This document shows positions 33,379 to 42,894 of a stretch of 64,000 nucleotides of DNA, in pieces. Origin of the DNA: Streptomyces sp. TLI_146 (GTDB lineage Bacteria; Actinomycetota; Actinomycetes; Streptomycetales; Streptomycetaceae). Under the pieces are notes generated by a model. The model saw nothing but the letters and a program-made list of their open reading frames with translations, did not search any database and was not told the DNA's origin. Position 1 is the stretch's first letter. The number at the start of each line of letters is the position of its first letter. The stretch spans positions 5,022,001-5,086,000 of the forward strand of contig NZ_PJMX01000001.1 in NCBI RefSeq assembly GCF_002846415.1. The letters are read 5' to 3'. The translations under genes were made by a program, and so were the position numbers.

Positions 33379-34113
33379 GTGAACAAGAAGCTTGCGGCCG
33401 CACTGTCCGGCGGCGCGGTACTGGTGCTCGCACTGTCGGGTTGCAGCAGCGACGACTCGGACAAGAAGGTGAAGGACTGGGCCAAGACCTTCTGCGACCA
33501 GGCCCAGCCGCAGATCAAGAAGATCACTGACGCCAACGCCGCCATCGAGAAGCAGACGGCCGACGAGAGCAAGCCGGTTGACGTCCAGAAGACCGACTCG
33601 GCTGCCTTCCAGCAGATCTCCGACGCGTACAAGTCGCTTGCCGACAGCCTCAACAAGGCCGGTGTCCCGCCCGTCAAGGACGGCGACAAGACCCAGCAGG
33701 AGGCCGCCAAGGAGCTGACGGCGTCCTCCGCCTCGTACGCCGACCTGAAGAAGAAGGTCGACGCGCTCGACACCGGTGACCAGGCGAAGTTCGCCGACGG
33801 CCTCAAGGGCGTCGCCGACCAGCTGAACACCATCAGCAAGAGCAGCGACGACGCCCTCAAGAAGCTGGAGTCCGGCGACCTCGGCAAGGCGATGCAGAAG
33901 CAGCCCGGCTGCCAGAAGCAGACCGCCTCCGCACCCTCCTCGGCCTCGCCCGCGGCCGGTGGCGACGCCTCCAAGCAGGCCTCCCCCTCGGGCTCCGCCT
34001 CGCAGGGGGCGAAGCCCTCGGAGTCCGCGAAGCCTTCCGGGTCCGGCAAGCCCTCGGAGTCGGCGAAGCCGTCCGACTCGGCCAAGCCGTCGTCCTCGGC
34101 GAGCGGCGAGTAG
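33379..34113 (+). CDS. Small secreted lipoprotein
   Basis: 244 residues. Signal peptide NKKLAAALSGGAVLVLALSG with lipobox LSGC, so it is lipid-anchored outside the membrane. The mature protein is an acidic/basic four-helix-like domain (about residues 25-180) with two cysteines (TFCDQAQP and PGCQKQT), then a low-complexity tail of Ser, Lys, Pro and Gly (AKPSESAKPSGSGKPSES), likely to span the wall. GTG at 33379 follows GGAAGGGA. No known function; it is conserved beside hppA in streptomycetes as far as I recall (SCO3546). Confidence 0.85.
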   Translation: MNKKLAAALSGGAVLVLALSGCSSDDSDKKVKDWAKTFCDQAQPQIKKITDANAAIEKQTADESKPVDVQKTDSAAFQQISDAYKSLADSLNKAGVPPVKDGDKTQQEAAKELTASSASYADLKKKVDALDTGDQAKFADGLKGVADQLNTISKSSDDALKKLESGDLGKAMQKQPGCQKQTASAPSSASPAAGGDASKQASPSGSASQGAKPSESAKPSGSGKPSESAKPSDSAKPSSSASGE

Positions 34114-34131
34114 CCCCTACTGCGTAGGGGC
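34113..34131 (+). terminator. Hairpin after the lipoprotein gene
   Basis: GCCCCTAC (34113-34120) / GTAGGGGC (34124-34131), loop TGC, starting at the stop codon. Confidence 0.6.
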
Positions 34132-34212
34132 GACGCCGTCGCGCGGACGCCCTCTCGTACGGCCCGGACCCATGTGGGTGCCGGGCCGTGGGTGTTTGTC
34201 GGTGCCAGCCGC

Positions 34213-34225
34213 CACAATGGCCGGG
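34213..34225 (+). promoter_or_regulatory. Putative leaderless promoter of the methyltransferase gene
   Basis: CACAAT at 34213-34218, spacer GGCCGG (the same six bases as before nth), then the GTG start at 34225. No Shine-Dalgarno sequence. Confidence 0.45.
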
Positions 34226-35748
34226 TGAGTACGACCAGTGTTTCCGCCAGCCCGCCCGCCGGCCTGCCCGTGCCCGACCGCGCCGCCGCGATCCGCGACG
34301 CCCTGCTCGCGGCCGAGTTCACCGCCGACGGCCTGCTCGACCTGCTCGGCGCGCCCGCCTACGCCGCGCTGGCCCGCAGCGAGACCGTGCCCGCCCTGCG
34401 GGCCACCCGCGGCGGCTCGCCGCTCGACACGCTCGTACGGCTGTTCCTGCTCCAGCAGCCCGTCGCGTACGAGCGCGCCAGAGCGGCCCTGCCGGGCGAC
34501 GAGGCGCTGGAGGACGGCTGGCTCACCCGGAAGGGCGACGAAGTGCGCGCCGCCGTTGACGTGCGTCCGTACGGCGGCCCGGAGGGCGAGGACTGGTTCA
34601 TCGTCTCCGACCTCGGCTGCGCGGTCGGCGGTGCCGGCGGCGCGAGCGGCCGCGACGAGGGCATGGTCCTCGGGGTCGGCGGCGCGTCCACCACGCTCGC
34701 CGGGCTCACCGTCCGCACCCCGGTGGCCACCGCCCTGGACCTCGGCACCGGCTCCGGCATCCAGGCGCTGCACGCGGCGCAGCACGCGACCCGGGTCACC
34801 GCCACCGACCTGAACCCGCGCGCGCTCGCCTTCACCCGCCTCACCCTCGCCCTGTCCGGCGCGCCCGCGGCGGAGCTGCGCGAGGGCTCGCTCTACGAGC
34901 CGGTGGGCTCCGAGACGTACGACCTGATCGTGTCCAACCCGCCGTTCGTCATCTCGCCGGGCGCCCGGCTGACGTACCGGGACGGCGGCATGGGCGGGGA
35001 CGATCTGTGCCGCACGCTCGTTCAGCAGGCGGGAGCCCGGCTGAACGAGGGGGGATACGCGCAGTTCCTCGCCAACTGGCAGCACGTGGAGGGCGAGGAG
35101 TGGCAGGAGCGGCTGCGCTCATGGGTGCCGCGCGGCTGCGACGCCTGGATCGTGCAGCGCGAGGTCCAGGACGTCACCCAGTACGCGGAGCTGTGGCTGC
35201 GGGACGCCGGGGACCACCGCACCGACCCCGAGGCCTACGCGGAGCGGTACGGGGCGTGGCTCGACGAGTTCGAGGCGCGCAGGACCAAGGCGGTCGGCTT
35301 CGGCTGGATCACGCTGTTCAAGTCGGGGTCCGAGCAGCCGTCGGTCACCGTCGAGGAGTGGCCGCACCCGGTCGAGCAGCCGCTCGGCGAGACCGTCCGG
35401 GCCCACTTCGCCCGGCAGGAGTACCTGCGGACGCACGACGACGCGGCCCTGCTCGCCGACCGGTTCCGCCTCGCCGACGAGGTGGTGCAGGAGCAGGTCG
35501 GGCTGCCGGGCGCGGAGGACCCGGAGCACGTGGTGCTGCGGCAGAACCGGGGCATGCGGCGGGCCACCACCGTGGACACGGTCGGCGCGGGCTTCGCGGG
35601 CGTCTGCGACGGCCAGTTGGACGCGGGCCGGATCCTCGACGCCATCGCGCAGCTGATCGGCGAGGACCCGGTCCAGCTGCGCGACCGCACCCCGGAGGCG
35701 ATCCGGATGCTGGTCGGCCAGGGCTTCCTGGAGCCGGTCGGCGAGTGA
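34225..35748 (+). CDS. Class I SAM-dependent methyltransferase (RsmC/PrmC-like)
   Basis: 507 residues. An N-terminal winged-helix-like domain (about 15-150) precedes a Rossmann methyltransferase: motif I ALDLGTGSGIQALHAAQHA, acidic loop ATDLNPRALAF and catalytic VSNPPFVISPG. The NPPF tetrapeptide marks enzymes that methylate exocyclic amino nitrogen, such as rRNA guanine/adenine or glutamine. The C-terminal 180 residues form an additional domain seen in actinobacterial members. The exact substrate is not visible. GTG at 34225 is set by the promoter spacing and family N-terminus; the upstream ATG at 34174 lies before the presumed -10. Confidence 0.85.
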   Translation: MSTTSVSASPPAGLPVPDRAAAIRDALLAAEFTADGLLDLLGAPAYAALARSETVPALRATRGGSPLDTLVRLFLLQQPVAYERARAALPGDEALEDGWLTRKGDEVRAAVDVRPYGGPEGEDWFIVSDLGCAVGGAGGASGRDEGMVLGVGGASTTLAGLTVRTPVATALDLGTGSGIQALHAAQHATRVTATDLNPRALAFTRLTLALSGAPAAELREGSLYEPVGSETYDLIVSNPPFVISPGARLTYRDGGMGGDDLCRTLVQQAGARLNEGGYAQFLANWQHVEGEEWQERLRSWVPRGCDAWIVQREVQDVTQYAELWLRDAGDHRTDPEAYAERYGAWLDEFEARRTKAVGFGWITLFKSGSEQPSVTVEEWPHPVEQPLGETVRAHFARQEYLRTHDDAALLADRFRLADEVVQEQVGLPGAEDPEHVVLRQNRGMRRATTVDTVGAGFAGVCDGQLDAGRILDAIAQLIGEDPVQLRDRTPEAIRMLVGQGFLEPVGE

Positions 35749-35754
35749 CCGCCG

Positions 35755-35778
35755 CGTCCCGCGGCCGCCGCCGGGACG
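35755..35778 (+). terminator. Hairpin after the methyltransferase gene
   Basis: CGTCCCG (35755-35761) / CGGGACG (35772-35778). The following 290 bases up to 36068 are GC-rich and show no gene or fold that I can support. Confidence 0.45.
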
Positions 35779-36068
35779 GCTGCGCGCGAAGGGGCCGCGT
35801 ACGACAGGTGAGGTAGGGGCGCTCCCGCATCCGGCGGGGGTGGCCCGGCGGCGGACGCCGGGTGCGGGGAGGGAAAACAAGGGTGTGAATTCGGCCAACC
35901 ACGCCGGACCCCACGCCGCACCCCACCGCGCACCCCGCCCGCCCACCTCGGCCGACACCCGGCGCCCCGCCCCAACACGCCCGTCCGCCCGCCGCTGGGC
36001 CGGATGGAGGTGGGGCCGTTCACCTGGAGTTCGCCCGGACTCCTCCCGCGAGTGCCAGGATCCGCGCC

Positions 36069-36284
36069 ATGAACGGGATGGGTGGGGCGGAGGCCGGTCC
36101 GGCCGTGTTCGCGGGGACGGTTTTCGTACTGTTCGGGGGCGCGCTGCTGCTGTGGACAGGGGTCCGTGTGCGGCACCGGGCGCCGGTGGCGGACGGGGCG
36201 GGGCTGGTGGCCTCGGCGGCGCTGGCCGTCTTCTTCGGCGCGGTCTTCCTGCTCGCCGGGGTGTGGTGCTTCACACGCCTGTGA
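36069..36284 (+). CDS. Two-helix small membrane protein
   Basis: 71 residues. Two hydrophobic segments (about 12-30 and 46-68) are joined by a short basic loop VRVRHRAPV. No known domain. ATG at 36069 with AGGA about nine bases upstream. It precedes topA on the same strand by 260 bp, with a separate topA promoter between. A homologous small membrane gene sits before topA in S. coelicolor (SCO3544, from memory). Confidence 0.7.
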   Translation: MNGMGGAEAGPAVFAGTVFVLFGGALLLWTGVRVRHRAPVADGAGLVASAALAVFFGAVFLLAGVWCFTRL

Positions 36285-36359
36285 GTTCCGGCGATCTTGT
36301 GGCGCCGCGCCGGGCCGGTCGGGCTCGTGCCCAGGTCCGCGCTGGGACGAAACGCTTTT

Positions 36360-36371
36360 CAGAACGTTCTG
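36360..36371. promoter_or_regulatory. Perfect 12-bp palindrome upstream of topA
   Basis: CAGAACGTTCTG lies about 175 bases before the topA start. It resembles no operator I know; it lacks the four-base spacer of a LexA box. Confidence 0.4.
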
Positions 36372-36441
36372 GGACGGTCCAGGCGGCAGACTCGCCGTAA
36401 GTCGGGTTACCGTTCGAGTGGCCGCTGCGGGCTTTTGCTGT

Positions 36442-36447
36442 TTGACA
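36442..36447 (+). promoter_or_regulatory. Putative -35 of topA promoter
   Basis: TTGACA at 36442-36447 is a perfect consensus -35. The -10 is unclear (TACCGT at 36461 is too close). From memory topA in S. coelicolor has supercoiling-sensitive promoters, and unusual spacing would fit that. Confidence 0.45.
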
Positions 36448-36544
36448 CGGGGGCGGGTTGTACCGTCACACTCCGCAGCGACCGTACAGCTCGTAACGTG
36501 CCACCCGAGTGCCACCCGAGTGCCGACCGGAGAGAAGAGCGAAG

Positions 36545-39352
36545 TTGTCCCCGACCAGCGAGACCGCAAAGGGCGGCCGCCGACTCGTCATCGTCGAGTC
36601 TCCTGCCAAGGCGAAGACGATCAAGGGCTACCTGGGCCCCGGTTATGTCGTCGAGGCGAGCGTCGGGCACATCCGCGACCTCCCGAACGGCGCCGCCGAG
36701 GTGCCCGACAAGTACACCGGCGAGGTGCGCCGCCTCGGTGTGGACGTCGAACACGACTTCCAGCCGATCTACGTCGTCAACGCCGACAAGAAGGCCCAGG
36801 TCAGGAAGCTCAAGGAGCTGCTGGCCGAGTCCGACGAACTCTTCCTCGCCACCGATGAGGACCGCGAGGGCGAAGCCATCGCGTGGCACCTGCAGGAAGT
36901 CCTCAAGCCCAAGGTCCCGGTCCACCGGATGGTCTTCCACGAGATCACCAAGGACGCCATCCGGGACGCCGTCGCCAACCCGCGCGAGCTCAACCAGCGC
37001 ATGGTCGACGCCCAGGAGACCCGCCGCATCCTCGACCGCCTCTACGGCTACGAGGTCTCGCCGGTCCTGTGGAAGAAGGTCATGCCGAGGCTCTCGGCGG
37101 GCCGCGTCCAGTCGGTGGCGACCCGGCTCGTGGTGGAGCGGGAACGCGAGCGCATCGCTTTTCGTTCTGCTGAGTACTGGGACCTGACCGGGACGTTCTC
37201 CACCGGCCGGGCGGGCGACGCCTCCGACCCGTCCTCGCTGGTGGCACGGCTCGCGACGGTCGACGGCCGCCGAGTGGCACAGGGCCGCGACTTCGGTCCC
37301 GACGGACAACTCAAGAGCGACGTCCTCCACCTCGACGAGGCGAACGCCAGGGCGCTGGCGGCCGCCCTCGCCGACTCGGCCTTCGCCGTGCGCTCGGTGG
37401 AGTCCAAGCCGTACCGCCGCTCGCCGTACGCCCCGTTCCGTACGACGACGCTCCAGCAGGAGGCCTCCCGCAAGCTCGGCTTCGGGGCCAAGGCCACCAT
37501 GCAGGTCGCCCAGAAGCTGTACGAGAACGGCTTCATCACCTATATGCGTACGGACTCCACCACGCTCTCCGAGACCGCGGTCTCGGCGGCCCGTGCGCAG
37601 GTCACGCAGTTGTACGGCGCCGACTACCTCCCGGAGAAGCCGCGTACGTACGCCGGGAAGGTCAAGAACGCGCAGGAGGCGCACGAGGCGATCCGTCCGT
37701 CGGGTGATCGTTTCCGCACTCCGGCGGAGACCGGTCTGACCGGCGACCAGTTCCGGCTCTACGAGCTGATCTGGAAGCGGACCGTCGCCTCCCAGATGAA
37801 GGACGCGGTCGGCAACTCCGTCACCGTGAAGATCGCGGGCCGGGCGAGCGACGGGCGGGACGCGGAGTTCACCGCGTCCGGCAAGACGATCACCTTCCAC
37901 GGCTTCATGAAGGCCTACGTCGAGGGCGCGGACGACCCGAACGCGGAGCTGGACGACCGCGAGCGGCGGCTGCCCCAGGTCGCCGAGGGCGACGCGCTGT
38001 CGGCCGAGGAGATCACCGCGGACGGCCACGCCACCAAGCCGCCGGCCCGGTACACCGAGGCCTCGCTGGTCAAGGAGCTGGAAGAGCGCGAGATCGGCCG
38101 TCCGTCGACGTACGCGTCGATCATCGGCACGATCCTCGACCGCGGCTACGTCTTCAAGAAGGGCACGGCGCTGGTCCCGTCGTTCCTGAGCTTCGCCGTC
38201 GTCAACCTGCTGGAGAAGCACTTCGGCCGGCTCGTCGACTACGACTTCACCGCGCGCATGGAGGACGACCTCGACCGCATCGCGCGGGGCGAGGCGCAGT
38301 CGGTGCCGTGGCTGAAGCGCTTCTACTTCGGCGAGGGCGAGGCCGGTGCGGCCGGCACGGCCTCCGACGCCGGGAACGGTGACGGGGACCACCTCGGCGG
38401 TCTGAAGGAGCTGGTCACGGACCTCGGCGCGATCGACGCGCGGGAGATCTCCTCGTTCCCCGTGGGGAACGGGATCGTGCTGCGGGTCGGCCGTTACGGG
38501 CCGTACATCGAGCGCGGGGAGAAGGACGCCGAGGGCCACCAGCGCGCCGACGTGCCGGAGGACCTGGCGCCCGACGAGCTGACGGTGGAGCACGCGGAGG
38601 AGCTGCTGGCCAAGCCGAGCGGCGACTTCGAGCTGGGCACGGACCCGGTGAGCGGCAACCAGATCGTGGCGAAGGACGGCCGCTACGGACCGTACGTCAC
38701 CGAGATCCTGCCGGAGGGCACCCCGAAGACGGGCAAGAACGCGGTGAAGCCGCGGACGGCCTCGCTCTTCAAGTCGATGGCCCTGGACACGGTCACGCTC
38801 GACGACGCCCTGAAGCTGATGTCGCTGCCGCGTGTGGTGGGCACCGACGCCGAGGGCGTCGAGATCACCGCGCAGAACGGGCGGTACGGGCCGTACCTGA
38901 AGAAGGGCACGGACTCGCGTTCGCTGGAGTCGGAGGACCAGCTCTTCTCCATCACCCTGGAGGAGGCGCTGGCGATCTACGCGCAGCCGAAGGCGCGCGG
39001 ACGTGCGGCCGCCAAGCCGCCGCTCAAGGAGCTGGGCACCGACCCGGTCAGCGAGCGGCCGGTCGTCGTGAAGGACGGGCGCTTCGGCCCGTACGTCACG
39101 GACGGCGAGACCAACGCGACCCTGCGGACCGGCGACAGCGTGGAGGACATCACGCCGGAGCGCGGCTACGAGCTGCTCGCGGAGAAGCGCGCCAAGGGGC
39201 CCGCCAAGAAGACGGCGAAGAAGGCTCCGGCCAAGAAGGCGCCCGCGAAGAAGACCGCGGCGAAGAAGACGGCCGCCAAGAAGACCGCGGCCACGGCCAA
39301 GAAGGCTCCGGCCAAGAAGACCGCCGCGAAGAAGACGGCAGCGGCCGAGTAG
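36545..39352 (+). CDS. topA: DNA topoisomerase I with lysine-rich tail
   Basis: 935 residues. TOPRIM domain with RLVIVESPAKAKTIKGYLGP and the acidic ATDEDREGEAIAWHL; the active-site tyrosine is in ITYMRTDSTTLS. It relaxes negative supercoils. The C-terminus has repeated GRYGPY-type blocks instead of zinc fingers, then a tail of about 45 residues of alternating PAKKA/TAKKT words, known in S. coelicolor to raise processivity (from memory). The TTG at 36545 was chosen since its product begins SPTSETAKGGRR like the known protein; GGAGAG lies upstream. It is followed by the tmk fusion gene. Confidence 0.96.
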   Translation: MSPTSETAKGGRRLVIVESPAKAKTIKGYLGPGYVVEASVGHIRDLPNGAAEVPDKYTGEVRRLGVDVEHDFQPIYVVNADKKAQVRKLKELLAESDELFLATDEDREGEAIAWHLQEVLKPKVPVHRMVFHEITKDAIRDAVANPRELNQRMVDAQETRRILDRLYGYEVSPVLWKKVMPRLSAGRVQSVATRLVVERERERIAFRSAEYWDLTGTFSTGRAGDASDPSSLVARLATVDGRRVAQGRDFGPDGQLKSDVLHLDEANARALAAALADSAFAVRSVESKPYRRSPYAPFRTTTLQQEASRKLGFGAKATMQVAQKLYENGFITYMRTDSTTLSETAVSAARAQVTQLYGADYLPEKPRTYAGKVKNAQEAHEAIRPSGDRFRTPAETGLTGDQFRLYELIWKRTVASQMKDAVGNSVTVKIAGRASDGRDAEFTASGKTITFHGFMKAYVEGADDPNAELDDRERRLPQVAEGDALSAEEITADGHATKPPARYTEASLVKELEEREIGRPSTYASIIGTILDRGYVFKKGTALVPSFLSFAVVNLLEKHFGRLVDYDFTARMEDDLDRIARGEAQSVPWLKRFYFGEGEAGAAGTASDAGNGDGDHLGGLKELVTDLGAIDAREISSFPVGNGIVLRVGRYGPYIERGEKDAEGHQRADVPEDLAPDELTVEHAEELLAKPSGDFELGTDPVSGNQIVAKDGRYGPYVTEILPEGTPKTGKNAVKPRTASLFKSMALDTVTLDDALKLMSLPRVVGTDAEGVEITAQNGRYGPYLKKGTDSRSLESEDQLFSITLEEALAIYAQPKARGRAAAKPPLKELGTDPVSERPVVVKDGRFGPYVTDGETNATLRTGDSVEDITPERGYELLAEKRAKGPAKKTAKKAPAKKAPAKKTAAKKTAAKKTAATAKKAPAKKTAAKKTAAAE

Positions 39353-39471
39353 ACGCCGGACAGATACCGAAGGGGCACGGCCGGGGCGATCGCCCCGGCC
39401 GTGCCGCGCCTGTGGCGAGCCGATCCCGCCCGTATGTTCGGGCGGCCCCTCGGGGATCTGGGCGCTCCGGA

Positions 39472-39484
39472 TAGGCTGGGCGGA
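39472..39484 (+). promoter_or_regulatory. Putative leaderless promoter of the tmk fusion gene
   Basis: TAGGCT at 39472-39477, spacer GGGCGG, ATG at 39484. No Shine-Dalgarno sequence. Confidence 0.5.
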
Positions 39485-42400
39485 TGACGCGAGCCGAGCA
39501 TCCCCAGAGCTCCGAAGGCGCAGGGACCCCCACGGTCGTGAGCCCCGTCTCCGACGCCCTAGCCGCAGACTCACGCGAGCGTGCCGTACGGGCCCTGTTG
39601 CGCATCCCGCCGCTGAGGCGGCTGTGGAGCGCGCAGTTCGTCGGCGGGATCGGCGACGCCCTGGCCGTACTCGTCCTTCTGCTCCTCGCCCTGCAGGCGG
39701 CGGTATCCGAGGACGCCCTCGGCGGCGGCTACCGGGGCGCGGCCTTCGCCGTCGCCGCGGTGCTCGGCGCCCGGGTCCTCGCGACGTTCCTGTTCGGGGC
39801 GGTGCTGCTCGGACCCGTGTCCGCGCTGACCGCGGCCGGCGGTCCGCTGGACCGGCGCTGGACCATGGTCGGGGCGGACGGCGTACGCGCCGTGCTGCTG
39901 ATCGTCGCGCCGCTGTGGATCGACTGGACCCCCGACAACGCGCTGGTCTTCCTGCTGGCCACCGTCTTCGTGGCCGGGGCCGCCGAGCGGTTCTGGACGG
40001 TGTGCAAGGAGAGCGCGGCGCCCGCGCTGCTGCCCGCGCCGCCGCTGGAGGGCGCCGCCGTGCGCCCGCTGCCGGACCATCTGGACGCGCTGCGGCGCCT
40101 GTCGCTGCGTACGACGTTCGCGTCCGTGCCGGTGGCAGCCGCCGCCCTGCTGGTGGCCGCGCTCGTGAGCAAGGGCCTCGGCAAGGGCATCGACTGGTTC
40201 TCGCTGCACCAGGCGGCGCTCGGCTCGTATGTGGCGGCCGGGCTGTTCGCCGCGTCCGTCTCCGTGCTGGCGATGCTCGAACTTCCGGACTCCCAGACTC
40301 CGCGCGCCCGCTCGCCGCTGGAGGGCCTGCGCAGGCCCTCGACCGGCGCCGGTCCCGACAAGGGGCGTACGGGCGCGGTCCCGCTGCTCGTGCTGGCCTG
40401 CGGGGCCGTCGCGGGCGCCGTCGCGTCGGCGGTCGCCGTGGCCGTCCTGCACGCGGCGGACCTCGGCGGCGGGCCCGCGGCGTTCGCGCTGCTGGTCCTC
40501 GCGCTGCTCGGTGGCACGGGCGCGGGCATCCGCACCGCGCCCAAGGTCCTGCCCGTGCTCTCCCGGCGGCGGCTGCTCTCGCTCGCCATCGCCGTCACCG
40601 GCGTCGCGCTGCTGGCCATGGGCCTGGTGCCGGACACCGCCACGGTCCTGTTCATCGCGCTGCTCGCCGGTGTCGCCGCCGGTGTCGCCGCGAACAGCGG
40701 GCACACGCTGGTCGACCAGGAGACCGAGGAGTACCGCCGGGCCCGCACCACCGACCACCTCCAGGCGGTCGTACGGGTCGCGATCGGCCTCGGCGCGATC
40801 CTCGCCCCGCTGGTCGCCGCGGCCATCGGCCCGCACCGGCTGGCCGGTGACGGATTCGTCTTCGCGCACGGCGGCGCCGGCTTCACGCTGATGCTGGTCG
40901 GCGCGCTGCTGCTGCCGGTCGCCGCGGTCGTCCTGGCCAAGACCGACGACCGCCAGGGCGTGCCGCTCCGGCGCGACCTGCGGGACGCGGTGCGCGGCGC
41001 CGACCCGGTCCAGGCCCCGGCCCCGACCGGCTTCTTCATCGCCCTGGAGGGCGGCGACGGCGCCGGCAAGTCCACCCAGGCGCAGGCGCTGGCCGAGTGG
41101 ATCAGGGCCAAGGGCCACGAGGTCGTGGTGACCCGCGAGCCGGGCGCGACCCCGGTGGGCAAGCGGCTGCGCTCGATCCTGCTCGACGTCTCCAGCGCCG
41201 GGCTCTCCAACCGCGCGGAGGCCCTGCTGTACGCGGCGGACCGCGCCGAGCACATCGACTCGCTGGTCCGCCCCGCCCTGGAGCGCGGCGCGATCGTCAT
41301 CTCGGACCGCTACATCGACTCCTCCGTCGCCTATCAGGGCGCCGGACGCGATCTGTCGCCGACCGAGATCGCCCGGATCAACCGCTGGGCGACCGGCGGT
41401 CTCGTACCGAATCTGACGGTGCTGCTCGATGTGGCGCCGGAGACCGCGCGGGAGCGGTTCACGGAGGCGCCGGACCGGCTGGAGTCGGAGCCGCCCGAGT
41501 TCCACGCGCGCGTGAGGGCGGGGTTCCTCACCCTGGCGGCCGCCGACCCGTCCCGCTACCTGGTGGTGGACGCGGGCCAGGAGCCCGAGGCGGTCACCAC
41601 GGTCGTACGCCACCGGCTCGACCAGATGCTGCCGCTCTCCGAGGCCGAGGTGAAGGCCCAGGAGGAGGCGCGCAAGGCGGCTGAGGAGGAGGCCCGGCGC
41701 AAGGCCGAGGAAGAGGCCGCGCGCAAGGCCGAGGAGGAGCGCCTGGAGCGCGAGCGCCAGGCGCAGCTCGCCAAGCTGCGCGCCGAGGAGGAGGAGCGCA
41801 AGCGGCGCGAGCTGGAGGAGGCGCGCCGCCGCGAGGAGGAGCGCCAGGCGGAGGAGGCCCGGCTGCGGGCCGAGGAGGCCAGGCGCCTCGCCGAGGAGGA
41901 GCGCGTACGGCGCGAGGCGGAGGCCAAGGCCGCCGCGGCCGAGCAGGAGCGGCTGCGCAAGCAGGCGGAGGAGCAGGCCAGGCTGCGTGCCGAGGCCGAG
42001 GAGCGCCGTCTGGAGAAGCAGCGCAAGGCCGAGGAGGCGCTGCGGCGGGCGGAGGAGGCCCGCCGTCTCGCGGAGGCGGCGAGCGCGGCCGCCGCGGCCG
42101 CCGCGACTTCGGCCGCCGCGGCTTCTCCCTCGGCCCCCGCCCGGGGCGCCGAGGACACTTCGGCCACGCGCGCGAAGCGGAAGCCCCAGGCGGAGTCGGC
42201 CTCCGAGGTGACGGTGCCCACGCCTGTCGTGAAGCCCGGTGCCCGGCCCGAGGTGAGCCCCGACGAGATCACCCAGGAAGTCCCGGTGCCGGGTACGGAG
42301 GGGGCCGAGCCGGGTCCGGCCGCCGCGGAGACCACGGTGCTGCCGCAGGTCCCGGCCGAGGCCGCCGAGACGACGGTGCTGCCGCCCGTACGGGACGCGG

Positions 42401-42792
42401 ACGAGACCACCGTGCTGCCTCCCGTACGGGAGGGGGCGCGGGACGCCGACGAGACGACGGTCCTGCCGCCCGTGCGCGACGGGGGCGGGCAGAGCGCGGC
42501 GCACCCGTCGGCGCGGGACGGCGACCGGTTCCCGCCGGGGCTCTTCCGGGACGAGCGGGAGCAGGAGCAGTCCGAGCGGCCCAACGAGCGGACGCGGGAG
42601 CTGCCGCAGGTGGACCCCGACCAGCTGGGTGCGGAGCCCGGGGCCGGGGCGGAGCCGAAGCGGGGCCGTCGGCCCCGGCGGCGTTCGGACTGGGCCGAGG
42701 AGACCCCGCTGGACGATCTGCCCACGCTCGCCGACGAGCTGCTCGGGCCGCACGCCGACGACGAGGACGACCGCCGGGGCCGCCGCCGCTGA
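39484..42792 (+). CDS. tmk: MFS-like membrane domain fused to thymidylate kinase, with coiled-coil tail
   Basis: 1102 residues in four parts. About 40-500: ten to twelve hydrophobic segments resembling a major-facilitator protein. About 514-715: thymidylate kinase with P-loop ALEGGDGAGKSTQAQ, DRY-type segment ISDRYIDSSVAYQG and TREPGATPVG; this makes dTDP from dTMP. About 718-866: a highly charged EEARRKAEEE coiled coil. About 867-1102: an acidic, Pro-rich tail with four ETTVLP repeats. Free-standing Tmk is about 210 residues, so the kinase here is tethered to the membrane. ATG at 39484 has the leaderless promoter pattern. holB follows, as tmk-holB pairs often do. Confidence 0.93.
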   Translation: MTRAEHPQSSEGAGTPTVVSPVSDALAADSRERAVRALLRIPPLRRLWSAQFVGGIGDALAVLVLLLLALQAAVSEDALGGGYRGAAFAVAAVLGARVLATFLFGAVLLGPVSALTAAGGPLDRRWTMVGADGVRAVLLIVAPLWIDWTPDNALVFLLATVFVAGAAERFWTVCKESAAPALLPAPPLEGAAVRPLPDHLDALRRLSLRTTFASVPVAAAALLVAALVSKGLGKGIDWFSLHQAALGSYVAAGLFAASVSVLAMLELPDSQTPRARSPLEGLRRPSTGAGPDKGRTGAVPLLVLACGAVAGAVASAVAVAVLHAADLGGGPAAFALLVLALLGGTGAGIRTAPKVLPVLSRRRLLSLAIAVTGVALLAMGLVPDTATVLFIALLAGVAAGVAANSGHTLVDQETEEYRRARTTDHLQAVVRVAIGLGAILAPLVAAAIGPHRLAGDGFVFAHGGAGFTLMLVGALLLPVAAVVLAKTDDRQGVPLRRDLRDAVRGADPVQAPAPTGFFIALEGGDGAGKSTQAQALAEWIRAKGHEVVVTREPGATPVGKRLRSILLDVSSAGLSNRAEALLYAADRAEHIDSLVRPALERGAIVISDRYIDSSVAYQGAGRDLSPTEIARINRWATGGLVPNLTVLLDVAPETARERFTEAPDRLESEPPEFHARVRAGFLTLAAADPSRYLVVDAGQEPEAVTTVVRHRLDQMLPLSEAEVKAQEEARKAAEEEARRKAEEEAARKAEEERLERERQAQLAKLRAEEEERKRRELEEARRREEERQAEEARLRAEEARRLAEEERVRREAEAKAAAAEQERLRKQAEEQARLRAEAEERRLEKQRKAEEALRRAEEARRLAEAASAAAAAAATSAAAASPSAPARGAEDTSATRAKRKPQAESASEVTVPTPVVKPGARPEVSPDEITQEVPVPGTEGAEPGPAAAETTVLPQVPAEAAETTVLPPVRDADETTVLPPVREGARDADETTVLPPVRDGGGQSAAHPSARDGDRFPPGLFRDEREQEQSERPNERTRELPQVDPDQLGAEPGAGAEPKRGRRPRRRSDWAEETPLDDLPTLADELLGPHADDEDDRRGRRR

Positions 42793-42894
42793 CCTGCGGG
42801 AAGGCCGCGCCGGACGGGATTGTCCGACCCCTCCCTCACAATGGGGTCGTAGCGGGGACGTACGGGGCGGAACAGAGCGCGGAGGCGGTGACCC

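Noticed and set aside
36360..36371. LexA box upstream of topA
   Set aside because: The palindrome GAACGTTC lacks the four-base spacer of Streptomyces SOS boxes.
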